Shown piece by piece: positions 24,926 to 36,797 of a stretch of DNA of 64,000 nt. A model generated the notes under the pieces. That model was not told the DNA's origin, did not search any database, and saw only the letters and a list, made by a program, of their open reading frames with translations. Every line of letters begins with the position of its first letter. The first letter of the stretch is position 1. The translations under genes and the position numbers were made by a program. The stretch covers positions 1,375,501 through 1,439,500 of the forward strand of contig CADCSX010000005.1 of NCBI GenBank assembly GCA_902805475.1. Direction: 5' to 3'. Source of the DNA: Entonaema liquescens. Its lineage: Eukaryota > Ascomycota > Sordariomycetes > Xylariales > Xylariaceae.

Positions 24926-25886
24926 ATGTCTTCAAAAAATCCTGGGGCTAATAGTCCAAAACCACATGGCGCATCCGGCTGGTTAGCTATACCGGCTCCC
25001 TTAGCTCGACTATTTAAGAGATTCCCTCTCTTAACATATCCACCGAACGAGCTTCCTATTCGCTCGCCTAGAGTCAGAGATGTTGCGACTCTTTATGTCT
25101 TTATCTCGGACCAAGATGCTCTGAACGGCTTACCAAGCTTCAACCCATCTTGCCTTAAATGGCAAGTATGTTACAAGTATATCGTCCACCCCTCAAGTAT
25201 ATACCTAATAGCCGATACAGACTTTTCTTAAGCTCGCTGCGGTTGACTTCCGAGTAATACCCTCAAATAATCACGCTTCGCCCACGGGCGCATTGCCATT
25301 CTTAATTCCTCCGTCGAGTCCAAACAGTCTCGCCGCACCGAAACCTATACCCTCCAATAAGCTGGAACAATACACAGCTGAAAATGGCACGCGCAAGCTG
25401 TCGGAAGTACCAGGCCTAAAACTTGAGGCCTACGAAGCACTCCTCGACCACCGGATACGGAATGCGTGGCTCTACTCTCTATATCTATCCCGCCCAAACT
25501 CCGCTCTGCTTTCGTATCTCTACGTCACACCAGTTTCCGCATCGCAAATCGTGAAGACGACTGTCTTGTATCAGTTGCGCCATGCGGCGGAGGCAGAGAT
25601 ATTGAGATCCATAGGTACGCCAGTCGTGGATTCGGAAAGGCTATACGACGGGGCGAAAGAAGCATTCGAGGCTCTATCGACGGTGCTAGGCTCAAGCGAT
25701 TGGTTTTTTGAGGCACCAGAGCCAAGTCTGTTTGACGCTACAGTATTCAGTTATACTCACCTCTTGCTCGACCAGAGGCTGGCATGGGAGGATCGGAGGC
25801 TCGCCGAGATCGTAGAGGAGTTCCCGAATCTGGTTGGACACCGCAACAGAATATTACAGAGATGTTGGGGCCGCGACTCAACTTGA
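24926..25886 (+). CDS. Sam35/metaxin-like mitochondrial outer-membrane import protein
   Basis: Two exons, 24926-25165 and 25221-25886, with a 55-bp intron, give 301 residues. The splice joins SCLKWQ to TFLKLAAVDFRVIPSNNHAS, restoring a thioredoxin/GST-like N-terminal fold typical of metaxins and fungal Sam35 (Tob38). Further on, ALPFLIPP and the helical block with DHRIRNAWLYSLYLSRPN are followed by a C-terminal segment (LFDATVFSYTHLLLDQRLAW, then FPNLVGHRNRI) like the metaxin/GST C-terminal domain. Sam35 binds the beta-signal of outer-membrane barrel precursors within the SAM complex. There is no membrane helix, as expected for a peripheral protein. The ATG at 24926 is the first in-frame AUG. 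The family call is from residue patterns; Tom37/metaxin-1-like is the alternative. Confidence 0.82.
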
Positions 25887-26897
25887 AAACCGCAAATAAC
25901 AATGGTCGAAGACAATGATCGTAAGCATTATACAAATATATCTAATTCTATAATGACCCACTGGACGTTGGGCGGGTGGATGTACGAATTCGTGATATGG
26001 AGATAGGCAATATACCCCTCTGAGTCTTAATAGGGCATTTCCAGCAACATCACAAGTCCTTAGGACGTAGGTAAATGAAAGTCCTATTGGCTGCGAAGGA
26101 TAACACCATATTGTGCATCCCTCATGCTAGTATAAACATATATGGAGGTTTACTAGTTACGCCTAGATTTTCCCTTCAAAGACCCCCTATACTATATTGT
26201 CAATCAATGCTTCCGGCTACATGATGATAGTTATTACCAGGGATAGTCCCACGAGACACCAGGTTATATTGCTAAACAATACACCTATTCGTAGATAATA
26301 ATTTAGGAAAGTAAATTGGCTGTTAGTAGGACCGTCTCAGAACCATTAACACAACCAAGAGAGATTGTTGCTATATATTTGGTAGGGTCATATTACGTGT
26401 TCTCCAGCTCCTTAAAAACAAAGCCACCCCATTATCGGGCAGGAAGCCAAATTGACCAACCTAAATAGTAAGTAGATTAGTAAACTACAGTCACACATTA
26501 GTTCATGTTCGGGGAAATCGTCGTAATGCCTATAGCAACTCGCTTTACGTCCCAGGATAGTTACCCTGGGCTGGGTGAAGTTTACTATTATATCCTACAT
26601 CCCTTTAACAATATACTGGCTCACAACTAAACGCTCAAGCATCACATAGGTAGGTAGTTATATCTGAAAAGAACTGGGGATATGGTAATAATATTGCGAA
26701 GTTAAATAGCATATAGCTAATTTAGGAAAGCGGCATAGCCGCTAGGTAGTCGAGGAAACATCATGCAGCCCTTCTCAAAACATCGGGGCTCCTATTCGCT
26801 TCTCTCTCCAGCCTACATTGGGAGAGTTGCCCGTCACCCTATCATACAACCAACAAGCGCACTCCGCACCCGAGACGGGTTCCCGAACACCACGCCC
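25887..26897. other. Intergenic spacer, 1.0 kb
   Basis: Nothing recognisable apart from a CATAGGTAGGTAG motif at about 26646. It lies between two converging genes and therefore probably holds both 3' regions. Confidence 0.5.
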
Positions 26898-27119
26898 TTA
26901 CTTCGACTGGGACCCCGAACCCTGGTCCTTCGTCTTGGCTTTGCTGCTTTGCTGTGCCGACCCAACCCAGGAACCGACCTTCTTGCCAACGGTCTTGGAG
27001 AACGGCCATACGATCCGGGATGATCCCGCGGGCTTGGAATGCGGATGGGCTGCTGAAAACCCTGCTGGGTGAGATCCTCCGGACGAACCGTGGCCGCTGC
27101 CAGAGTTGCTTGCAGGCAT
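26898..27119 (-). CDS. Small Ser/Gly-rich protein of unknown function
   Basis: A 73-codon frame from an ATG at 27119 after a CT-rich leader. The sequence is Ser/Gly-rich at both ends (SNSGSGHGSSGGSHP; GSGSQSK). A central block with Trp and basic residues (SSRIVWPFSKTVGKKVGSW) could form a short amphipathic or membrane-associating helix. GC content and codon choice are gene-like, unlike the flanks, but the opposite strand is also open for 86 codons. No family is recognised. A 10-bp minisatellite lies about 90 bp upstream of its start. Confidence 0.5.
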   Translation of the reverse strand: MPASNSGSGHGSSGGSHPAGFSAAHPHSKPAGSSRIVWPFSKTVGKKVGSWVGSAQQSSKAKTKDQGSGSQSK

Positions 27120-27210
27120 CTTGATCTAGGCGGTGATGAGGTGTAGGACAGATGGTCTCTTAATGGTATTTTACTACGACGGAGCAGGCAGTGTTGTTGA
27201 AAGGTAGATG

Positions 27211-27280
27211 GTAGTAGATGGTAGTAGATGGTAGTAGATGGTAGTAGATGGTAGTAGATGGTAGTAGATGGTAGTAGTTG
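27211..27280 (+). repeat. 10-bp minisatellite
   Basis: Six perfect copies of GTAGTAGATG plus one variant, with partial copies on each side (from about 27203 to 27290). It lies in the presumed promoter or leader of the small minus-strand gene at 26898-27119. Confidence 0.95.
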
Positions 27281-27905
27281 GTGGTTGTTGGTGGTGGATT
27301 GGGTTTGGTTGAAGGGTTTAAGGAACTTTATGTTGAAGTCGTTATATATGTTTTTCCCTGGTTGGGAAATTGCTTTACCGGTTCTCTAAGAAAGTCGGGC
27401 ATTAGACTCAGTCGTGAATCCGTTCAGAAAGACTTAACAACCCCTTGCGGAGAATATCAGTCAGGCTCGAAGTTACTTTTTGGGAGCAATCTAACATGTA
27501 GAAGAGCCGGGATTCTTGACTCTCTGACACAGCGAAAGTCACTTTATACTATTGTATCCTTGGTTAATTAAATAAATTCGTTAAATACTCGTTGTTAGTC
27601 TAGGAAATAGACTCGTGGCCTAGCTTTATCATAAGGTAGGTTAAAAGGGGCAGAACAATGATCTTGTTCCACAAGGAATTACAACCCCGTCTATAGAAAC
27701 TCGAGTCATCCATACTGAAAGTATTCTTTGTTCTATCCGTCTTATACTGAATCATAACGAACTCCTTGTCACTTCCTACGAGAAAATATTTCCGATTCGT
27801 AGTGTAACCTATGATTAAGACAGACTTGGTATCTCTAATATTTGTAGGAGTCATCGATCAAAAAGAAGAATCGGCATCGTAAACTTCGTACCTCCCTAGT
27901 CATGC
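27281..27905. other. Intergenic spacer
   Basis: An 84-codon minus-strand frame (27600-27854) is open but AT-rich and lacks any domain. Nothing else is seen. Confidence 0.45.
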
Positions 27906-29049
27906 CTAGAACCAAGGATTCCACCTTCGTACGTTGTGCAGTTTCTCGGCACCACTGGCGCATACGGTCAGCCAGTCGTTTTTGCTGACTTGCTGCCATT
28001 CGACATTATGGTCTTGTCCCAGGCACCGGTAACAATTCCAACCGTACGCCTCGGCATATAAATCTAGTAATTCGTCCTTGTCGAGTTTCTCCCACCCGTC
28101 CAGGCTTAGCACTACGCTCTCCTCGCACGAGACGACCTCGAATATCGACGGGCCCGTCTGGCGAGTGCACATCACGCAACACGCTCTTCTTGACTTAGTT
28201 GATGGAGGCAACGGAGGCAGAGGCTGTTTATGCAGGTGTTGCGACTCATGGGTTAGACTCCCTAATTTGATTTCGTCGGACGCGTTATGACGCTTCAGCC
28301 GGTGTTGCTGAACGGCAACTCTTTTGGCCATTTGTATATCTAGCACAAAGTGCTTAACCAAGGCTAGCCTCTGTATCCTGGGGAATGGTGGCCACCGGCG
28401 CTCAGCTGCTAATTCCGCCTTCTTGTCCAATGCCTGCTCGACAATAAGCAGAGGTCCCGGAGAGAGACTGAGCAAGGTGGAAATAGAGGTTGCATACCAT
28501 CTCTTCTTGTAACCTACGCATCATTAATTCCTCCCGAAGCAAAGCGTCTAGGGTCCCGCGCCAGTCGAATGTGATATCGAGGCCATCGTTTTCTACGTTC
28601 AAATCAACGATATCAGTGTCGTTGACAATATAACCCCCCGTCATGCCCTGCTTCAAGATGCCCTCGCCTAATCTGAGGTGCGCGACTCGGTTTTCGAAGC
28701 TGTATTGGTCCCATAAAGTATGGATATCTCTCTTGTTTAGTGAGCTGGAAATACTGGCTCCCGAAGTCTGAAATCGAACGCGTCTCGTTCCAAGGTTGCC
28801 CTCGCAAGTATTGCCAGACAGCTTATAATCGATCTGACATCGCGGTCCCGAATAGAGAGTGATGATTAACTTGGGCACCCAATATCGCAAGAAATACCGT
28901 TCGATGCGGCGCATCTGTCTTCTTGCCGTATGCCGTAAGGTGGTCCATTGATATGCAGGGTCCTGGTCATAGTCGTCTACCAAAAGGTCTAAGATCCGCT
29001 CGATCAACTCTAGGGGTAGCCTTTGCCAGAGATCTGCTGCTGGGATCAT
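27906..29049 (-). CDS. F-box domain protein
   Basis: Two exons on the minus strand, 29049-28498 and 28433-27906, with a 64-bp intron (GTATGC...GAGCAG), give 359 residues. The N-terminus LWQRLPLELIERILDLLVDD (about 7-26) is an F-box, the Skp1-binding motif of SCF ubiquitin-ligase receptors. The rest matches no substrate-binding repeat I recognise, which is usual for large fungal F-box families. It holds cysteine pairs in the C-terminal part (CCVMC; about 247-251, and CYRC further on). Two overlapping frames carry the gene; the 64-bp intron restores the frame, but a 46-bp intron with a weaker donor would also do so, and a true frameshift cannot be ruled out from sequence alone. Confidence 0.78.
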
Positions 29050-30494
29050 GCTGGGCGATCTGATTTCAGAGGACGAATCGACTAATTCATGCCAATTACC
29101 TAAGTATCCAGAAAATTCCCAGCTGAGGGGATACGGCGATAATATATACCATAGAGGATTGATACATCACACCCACCATCATAAGCTCGAAATCACAAGA
29201 CGGCGCGGCCATTGGTCGTGTATTATACGGAAGCCTTACAAGCATGTCGGTATTTACCCAGAAGCTAGGATCGACAAGGCCTCCAGCTAGGAATCAAACA
29301 CATTACCATCCATCCGTCCGCCTCCCTTGACTACCTGGCGCTGAAATATTGGGCATCATAGTGTAAGACGGCGCGGTCCAATTCCCAGGTTACATTAATG
29401 ACGACGGAGTCGGGACGTGGAGTAGGTAATGCTGGATCGGTAATATGAAATTCCACCGAGCCAATGAGTCAATATCCGGTGGTCGTACTGCTTCTGACCA
29501 CCCGGTAGATCGGCCCGTTTGCGATGGTATATTCCCCCCAATAGAGGAGGTGCTCAACTTATTCGTTCTCCAAACCCACATATAATAGTCCCGAGAAATT
29601 TCGTCTAAGAGATCCTTTTCCCTTGTTATATGCAACTAAATCTCACCCGATACTTCGAAAATGCTTCGTTCTCGGCGGCTGTCTCGCTTAGCCTCAGGGT
29701 CTATGAGACTAGGGAGTCCAATGATCAAGGGTAGATCGGACGTTCCCACTTTTCGATTTCGATGTCATTTTCGGGTCAGATCGCAAGGCGGATGGGTGAA
29801 TTCGCGCCGAGGAGTAAGACATACAGGATACTAGATCAGATTAAGATGGTCTGCAGACCCTTAGGTACCTATATATAGCGTCTAGTATAGCTGTTCACTT
29901 CTCACGCATCCTCATAGTTCAATATCATTATATATTATCAAATGTGGTCCATGTAGCTCGGGATGTCTTCAAGTTCATCAGATATTAAGAGCTCTCTACC
30001 AGGAGGAGCCTTACAGCCAGCAAGCGACCAGACGACAAAAGCCGAAGCAGTCGTCACATGCATGACCCGACTTCCTGGTTCTCTGCCAAATATGGCAGCT
30101 GATTCCATTTTTCCACGAGCGGTTTCTTCGTATGCTTTGGTATAATTGTAGGTAAATATCATTTCATAACCATTGATGCGCGTTTTTTTCCGCGTCTTTA
30201 CTATTTAATCTGGCATAAATCATCATAAAGTGTTGTTTGTCGTTAAGCTGGGACTTCGGGGAGTCGTAGAATCGTAAATATACACGTCGCGTACCTGTTG
30301 CCTGTCTATGTTGCTCTGTTGCATGTGGGTGCTCGAGTCCCCTTTCTCGAGTTAACTCCTCGCCGTACGCCAAATCCATGCAGGGTAAGGTCTTCTTTTC
30401 ATGAATTAGAATTTAGTCCCGAATCCTTGTTTTTTCTTCTTATTCTTATCTCAATCCGGCCATCGCAACGTTGTGCATAGACTTCATGTCGTAA
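29050..30494. other. Intergenic spacer, 1.4 kb
   Basis: No gene recognised; frames on either strand are short and without domains. Confidence 0.5.
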
Positions 30495-31740
30495 TCAATT
30501 TCGTTCCGGCCTTCTTGGGGGCTTCCGAGGCGTTCTTACGCTGGTCTGCGAGTCGACCCTCGGTCTTCGAGAGCTTAAACTGGAATTCGAAAATCTCCTA
30601 CGTCTCCTCCCTTCTCTCTCGTATCTCGTCTCTCCGATCGTGCTCGCTGATTCTGATGGCGGGATGCTTTCGCAGGCGCTGAACTGAGCTTCGTCGCCGT
30701 CGATTGCGGACTGGCCAATCTTGGACATCCTATTGCTCTCTGCTTGGTTCGCCCTGTGGCGCTTGTACTCTTCTAGGGCCCTCCTCAGAATCTGACGCAT
30801 AAAAGCCTTGTTGACGTTTCTCCTGACTCGGTCGAAGTAGCGCACCACATCACCAATAACCATAACTTGAGCATCGTGGTCGACGTCGACAATATCGGCA
30901 TAGTTGGCCCGAGAATCTTCTTTCACGCGGAGCTTGCCGGGGCGCAGTTCGATTCCTACGGGAGAATACGGTAGTCGTTGTCCCACACCGCCCTGATCGA
31001 GGCCTGGGGTCGGATCACCGTTGGCGAAGACGTATCCTTGCTGAAAATGGTCAATTCCAGGCTTGGCGAACTCATGTTTGCCTCCCACGGAAATAGGTCT
31101 GATTTAGGTCACGGTCAGTCAAATATTGATGAAACCGATCCCTCGTGAAGCTAACCCGCTCGCCGTCTTGGTATTCGTGCGCAAACACTATTGGTTTGAA
31201 AGGAAGCTCACGAAATCGGCGAAATTGGGGAAACGAGAGCGGTGTCGGTGAATTGAAATGATTAGGTCGTTGACTTACATGCAAGCGCAATGGTGAGGAA
31301 AGGTATCGCTATGGCGCAAAACGATGAAGCGAGTGTATCCGAGACATTTCCACTCCCACTCAAACTCTGGGGCATCGGCCCAAAGGAATTCGAAGACCTA
31401 AAGAGGGCGATATTTAGCACGATTATTCCAAAATTTTACATTTTTCAGTAAATCAGGTAAGGATAAAAACTCACGTCGCCGATTTGCAATTTGGACGCGG
31501 GCCCAATATCGTATCCTTTAAGGGCTGCGGAATAAACGTCAGCGACACACAAATTTCACATATCCAAACTGGACGGGCTCGCACCGGGGAAAACGGTGAA
31601 TCATAGAATGTTTTGTTTTTCCATAACTACAAATCAAACTTACTCAACGGATGAGCATCTGGCCCGTCCCGCGGCACCTCGGACGCATCGTCCCCATAGC
31701 CTGAGTCACTTCTAATAGTAGCTTGATCGCGGGGTCCCAT
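30495..31740 (-). CDS. DUF6590 domain protein
   Basis: Four exons on the minus strand: 31740-31644, 31524-31475, 31397-31279 and 31098-30495, giving 289 residues. Introns are 119, 77 and 180 bp. After splicing the protein reads through a block typical of fungal DUF6590: TRFIVLRHSDTFPHHCACIP, then GGKHEFAKPGIDHFQQGYVF, then PVGIELRPGKLRVKEDSRAN with DVDHDAQVMVIGDV. The C-terminal 60 residues are Arg/Ser-rich (GRRRRRFSNSSLSSRRPR), probably disordered and perhaps nuclear or RNA-binding. The first exon holds only acidic low-complexity sequence. DUF6590 has no established function; such proteins are abundant in Pezizomycotina. The start is the first ATG after a long CT-rich leader with a poly-T/CT tract at 31877-31918. 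Confidence 0.8.
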
Positions 31741-34700
31741 CTCTGACGAGAGAGAAGAGAAGCCAGAAGAAAGGGAAGAAAAGAGAGAAGGGGCATTAAG
31801 AGGGGAGGGACCGATTTCGTTTCGGAGTTATATTTAGGGGGGGAGTCAAAGGAGAAGAAGGAATAGTAATTAGGGGGGGTTTTTTTTTTTTTTTCTTTTT
31901 CTTTTTCTTCTCTTTCTTTTGCTAGTACATAGTAAGTGTTTAGCACGTGTTGGTGGTGAATGAAACCCCTTATTATTTGTCGAACTTGTCTTAAGCGGTG
32001 ATGCTGCCCAACTCCATCATCTCCACTGGATATGCATTCTCCTGTAGTTGTTAATGGCTACAGTCAACGATGAGGCTCCACTGGCTGCCGATATCCTAGT
32101 TAAGCGGGACATATGGTCAGCCCAGATCACAAGGGGGAATAAACGGACGCCGGGGATGAGGCGGCGAAGTGGATCCTAAAGCCCTTCAGCTAGCCAGAGA
32201 AAATCGACCACATCGTCACCGCCATTTGGCTCCCGCCAACTCCAGACAAATCCTAAGATAAGGGTAATTTTATCAACAATGCAATAGGGTAGACAGCTCT
32301 CCCCTCCCCCCTTCTCTTTTGCTTTAGCCTCTCGAACATTCCCTCCTAGATCGGGTCTGGCGTGTTCTACTTGTTCGACGACCACCTATGGACTGGAAAA
32401 GAAATCTGGAAATCTGGGACGCCCGTCCCGCTGCGGGGTGTTCGATTTCCCTTCTGCATTTCGAGAATCCGCACGAAATCCATTCTTCATCCACAACGGA
32501 CGGTCCATGATGCGAAGCACGAACCCGCGATTGTGGTACACTGACGTCAAAACGAACCAACAATTATCGGCGTTCACGAGAGCCTTCGGTAGGTCGGAAG
32601 AGCCGATCGTAGGTGGTGCTACTCAGCCCCTCCCCAGCATCCCAGCCTCCAGCGGAGCTCTCTTATTGTGAACCCCGTGACACCGGGTCCGGTGCGCGAC
32701 GACGTGGACAGACACATCACGAAAGACAAGTCCGTGTAAGGCGTGACCTTGGTGTGTGCAACCCTTTTGCGAAAGCAGGCTCTGTTAGCTATACCGGATC
32801 GGTGCCTGCATAGTATCATTATTTATGACAATTCTATTCGTCGAATCCTACTCGGACTTGTGGATAGTTTCACAAGTGCCCTGCTTTCAGATGCATTATT
32901 GTTCATCACAACCTTCCAAGAGTATTATTGAGTAAACGCTCTCTCCATCTGGTGGTTGTATTCGATAAATAGCGCATGCAGATGACTATCAAATAGGCAA
33001 GGTCAGGTTAGATCTCTAAAAGTAGTAAACACTAGTAGTCCAGAAGTCGTCGATGCAGAAATATCATACCACCTTTTTCCAACTTTTAGTCAATTTCTCT
33101 TAGTGCATTATACGGAACGTCAACGTGAGTCATCCACATCCATTTGCCTTTTTTTTATTTTTATTTTTTTTCGTGTACGATGCTTGTCACGACAACACGT
33201 AAAGTTCGGCGTTAGGCGAAAGAGTTCTAAGAATAGGGACTTATAAGCTTTATAATGCCCTTACGAGGAAAATTCTTAACATGATAGATAGGTACTTAAA
33301 CTAACTATTGTGTTATTCCTATGTTTCAATGTGTCCTATCACTACCAATGCAGTTATGTATATGCATACCTACCTACCTGATTCAACTGGACAGCAATTG
33401 CATAAACCCTACCCGCCCATTTCACATTGCTAAAGAAGTACAGCATAATTAGTAAACTTGCCTCAAACAGCATATTGTATAGTGGCAAAAGAAGCAGGTG
33501 CCAATACAGTATCTATCCACGAGCATCAGAAGTGTTAACATCAGGATATGTGTAAGCTTAACCAACCCATACCCAGCCAAGTCTAGCTCGTATCTGCGAC
33601 TAGTCAGCTTCACTATTATGAAACTGTCTATTCGTCCTAAGTTAGTGTATTAGGGGCTCAGTTTGCACAGAACCAAAGAAGTATGCAATACGGAACCGGG
33701 AGTTTAGAAGAGGGGAAAGGGACCAAATCCTTCTCTCTTGGCTTTCGCACCGAAGTTTTTTAGAATACGGTTAGCACTTAGTCGGCACGTGAGACTGGAG
33801 CTTCTTCTATGGGTCGATTAGCTTTGCATCTTGCAGGATTTTAAACAACTTGACTTGTGGAGACAGATGCAAAAGAATCGTTTACGTCAGAAAATATTTC
33901 CCGACACCGACTACGATTCGATCGAAGTAGTGAGAAAGCTGATAAAATATTTCCCGATACTAAAACCTAAAAGCAACTTCTCCCTCAAATATCACTTTTC
34001 GTAAATGTGCTTTAAAGCTCGTAGTATTTGTGCTTATCAACTAACCCAACATATAAGAGGATGTATATATCAAAGACATCCGCTAAGTTCTTCTATCCTA
34101 TTACACACTAAGAGGACAAAAGATAAAGCATTTGTAATACAAGTAGTACTATACATATACGAGCAGATTAAGTAGATAATTTTAGCATAAGTCCAGTTGA
34201 TGAATATGTACTTTAACTATTCTTTACCAACGAGAATTTATCCATGGCAGATGCAAATATAGTTGGAACTAGAGTTTTGTTGCTTCTCTTATTAACACTC
34301 CCGAGTAGACATCTAGAGCAAAGGGTAATTTCGGTATGTATGACTGGTAGTCAGTCATGGGCTCCCGTGGTTACCTACCTAGGTTAGAATCTCACCCAAG
34401 AGTGATGGAGTTGTTCCCCTATCTTTTGGTTCTACCTCGGAATGCAACGTCAGTGAATACTAATCAACTTATTGTGTTCTTTGAGTCTGTATAATATTTG
34501 CAATATACTTCCCTATAGTTACCTACCTAGACCCTTTATGTACCTCATCACCATTGTAATACGGAATCATATATCCCGTCTATTCGTGTTCATCTTTCCA
34601 CTGTAACAGATCTCTATTTCTATTCAGGTCATTGGAAAGTTTCTATATTACGACGTCTTGCTATTGGTGATGAATACGATGGAGTACAGCCAAGCAGAGG

Positions 34701-35218
34701 TCCGGGACTCCCAAGAGGAACTCACAATCTCCAACGATGCTAAACAGGAAGTTGTCTGATGACTCCGTACTCTATCGTGCTACTTCGAATAGCCTGTAAT
34801 AATTCGACGTTGATGATGAGTGCAACGCCATAGAGATCGGTGTTGCTGGTAATTTAGCCATTGAGTAAATCCAACGTACCTATCTCCTGCTTTGCTCTCC
34901 GGCATTCGCTTACGAACCCCGCGTGATTGGGCTTTGGAAACTCCCATATCGAGGCTCGCAGTTACCAATGCTACAGCGGGATCTTGCAGCATACATGTCC
35001 ATCTATATCCCCTAATATAGGTTACCTTGAGCTTCAAGGGACCGAGGCTTTTGTTGGGGACTTATTTTCTCTTGGGCGAAGAAGTATATATATCTTGAGA
35101 AAACGACCAGCTAGAAGAGATATTCAAACAGATACGGTATCCGTTTTGCGTTCTATTCTCATATTACCTACTTAACTTCACTGAGTGCTTGATCGTAAAA
35201 CTCATAGGCAAGATCAAG
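31741..35218. other. Intergenic spacer, 3.5 kb
   Basis: No gene recognised. The first 200 bp is the CT/T-rich promoter of the DUF6590 gene. A plus-strand frame at 32438-32671 without a proper ATG start is open but unrecognised. The sequence AAAATATTTCCCGA occurs twice, at 33891 and about 33944. GTTACCTACCTAGGTTAG-type motifs lie at 33365, 34370 and 34519. Confidence 0.5.
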
Positions 35219-36409
35219 ATGAAGTCAGCCCTACTACTTGTTAGCGCGGCGTTCGTCGCCAAGGTTTATGGGCACGGAGGTGTATACAATTATACCATTG
35301 ACGGCGTGGAGTACGCCGGGTAAGCCAACCAACTAACACCCCTGTCTCCGATCCCAAATCTCCGGTCCCTTTCTTTCGCTAACGAGATCTACTAAGGCAT
35401 AACCCCTGGCTTCCAGAAGAAGGCCAGGAGTCGATCCAGCGCCGCTGGTGGCCTGACCCAATCAATTCGGTGGACCACCCCTATCTCGCCTGCAACCGAG
35501 GAAATCCTCTCTCTAAAAACATCACTAAGCTGCATGCAACTGTACGAGCGGGCAGCCTTGTCGTGGCCTCTTATCGCCCACCTCCTTGTCTCGCCGATCC
35601 GCCTGTCCCGCTCCCAACAACGCCATCTGTCCCAGGTTACGGCGAGGAAGACCCGCCTTCACGTTGTTTAGATAAACTTTGGTCACACAGCCAGGGGCCG
35701 ATGCTGGTGTATATGGCAGACTGTCAAGGACCTGTGAGTTGACAAAAGTTCTCTTAGCCTTTGTTCCGATAACACGTCTTTTTCATAAGCACTATCCCGC
35801 TATGGAAAGGCTATTTCATTAGACGCGGATGCGAACAATTGCCCCAGACATATAGTCTACATATCTTCGTGACAACGGCTGATTGTCGATAGTGCGATGA
35901 ATGGGACGGCACCGGGAAGCGCTGGTTCAAGATCTGGGAGGCAGGCTACGACACCAAAGGGTGGGAGGGTGCTTACCACTACGGTACGCCCCAGGACCTC
36001 GCGAATCAGGACCGTTGGTGGCAACACTACTCAGTTACCCAGTCCCGTGGAGCCTGGAACGTTACCATTCCTGCCGTGAAGCCTGGCCACTACTTGATCC
36101 GGCACGAAATTATCAATATCGAGTCGCCTCTGCAGTTCTACCCCGAGTGTGCACAGCTAGAGGTCGTTGGAGACGACGGTCTTACTCCCCCCGAGGAGGA
36201 CCTTGTCGCCTTCCCTGGCGCGTATCATCCGGATGGCGATGGTCTATGGGTGGCGGGTAAACTGTACTCCCCGACTGTCGGACACAGCATCTGGGTAAGT
36301 AATGACATCCTCCTTTTGTATATCTCTTTCAACATGATCAGTGCACTGACACGGAACCTAGAACTATACTATGCCAGGTCCCAAGCTCTGGGCCCCTATG
36401 AGGCCTTAA
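35219..36409 (+). CDS. AA9 lytic polysaccharide monooxygenase (former GH61)
   Basis: Four exons, 35219-35319, 35397-35733, 35893-36294 and 36362-36409, give 295 residues. An 18-residue signal peptide (MKSALLLVSAAFVAKVYG) precedes His19, which becomes the N-terminal histidine of the copper brace. The second copper ligand is His131 in SHSQGPMLVYM. His217, Gln227 and the axial Tyr229 (QFYPECAQLEV) complete the AA9 active site. The C-terminus NYTMPGPKLW is the usual AA9 ending, recovered only by the third intron. These secreted enzymes oxidatively cleave cellulose and related glucans. There is no CBM1. Unusual features are a roughly 36-residue Pro-rich loop (about 94-129) with two cysteines just before His131, and a dipeptide GK where family members often have a DPG turn. 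The first-intron acceptor choice is fixed by reading frame (GHNPWLPEEGQESIQRRWW). Confidence 0.95.
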
Positions 36410-36797
36410 AAGGTATTGTTCAACGAGGAGAAATCATAAACGGTCATAGACCGATTCCCTCGTGAAATCGACTCTTTTAGTAGAGTCTTGAAAAGCTTTA
36501 ACCTACTTTCTTATTACTCGATCCGTGTTCAATTTCGTGTTGGGGCCCCAGGAATACGGTGATTAGCATTGTTGGATATCTAGGTAGCTTCGTTACCTAT
36601 TAAAAAATAAGTATTTGGTTATAACATTCGTTAGTATAAATTTGATCAATTCCAATTAAACCGGGCGGCTGCTATTTTTGACTACCATATTCTTATTTTT
36701 ATCGTAGTTGTAACACTTCCCTGACTTTATTGATGGTAGGTACGACAGGAGCTTCATGAACTCATGAAATCTTTGTTCGGACCTAGAGCATAATAAC
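36410..36797. other. Short spacer between converging genes
   Basis: The 3' flanks of the LPMO gene and of gamma-glutamyl phosphate reductase. Nothing else is seen. Confidence 0.5.

Noticed and set aside
27600..27854. 84-codon minus-strand frame downstream of the F-box gene
   Set aside because: AT-rich codons and no domain; could be a small protein but nothing supports it.
32438..32671. Plus-strand frame that looks protein-like
   Set aside because: It lacks an ATG near its start, has no domain, and the opposite strand is also open.
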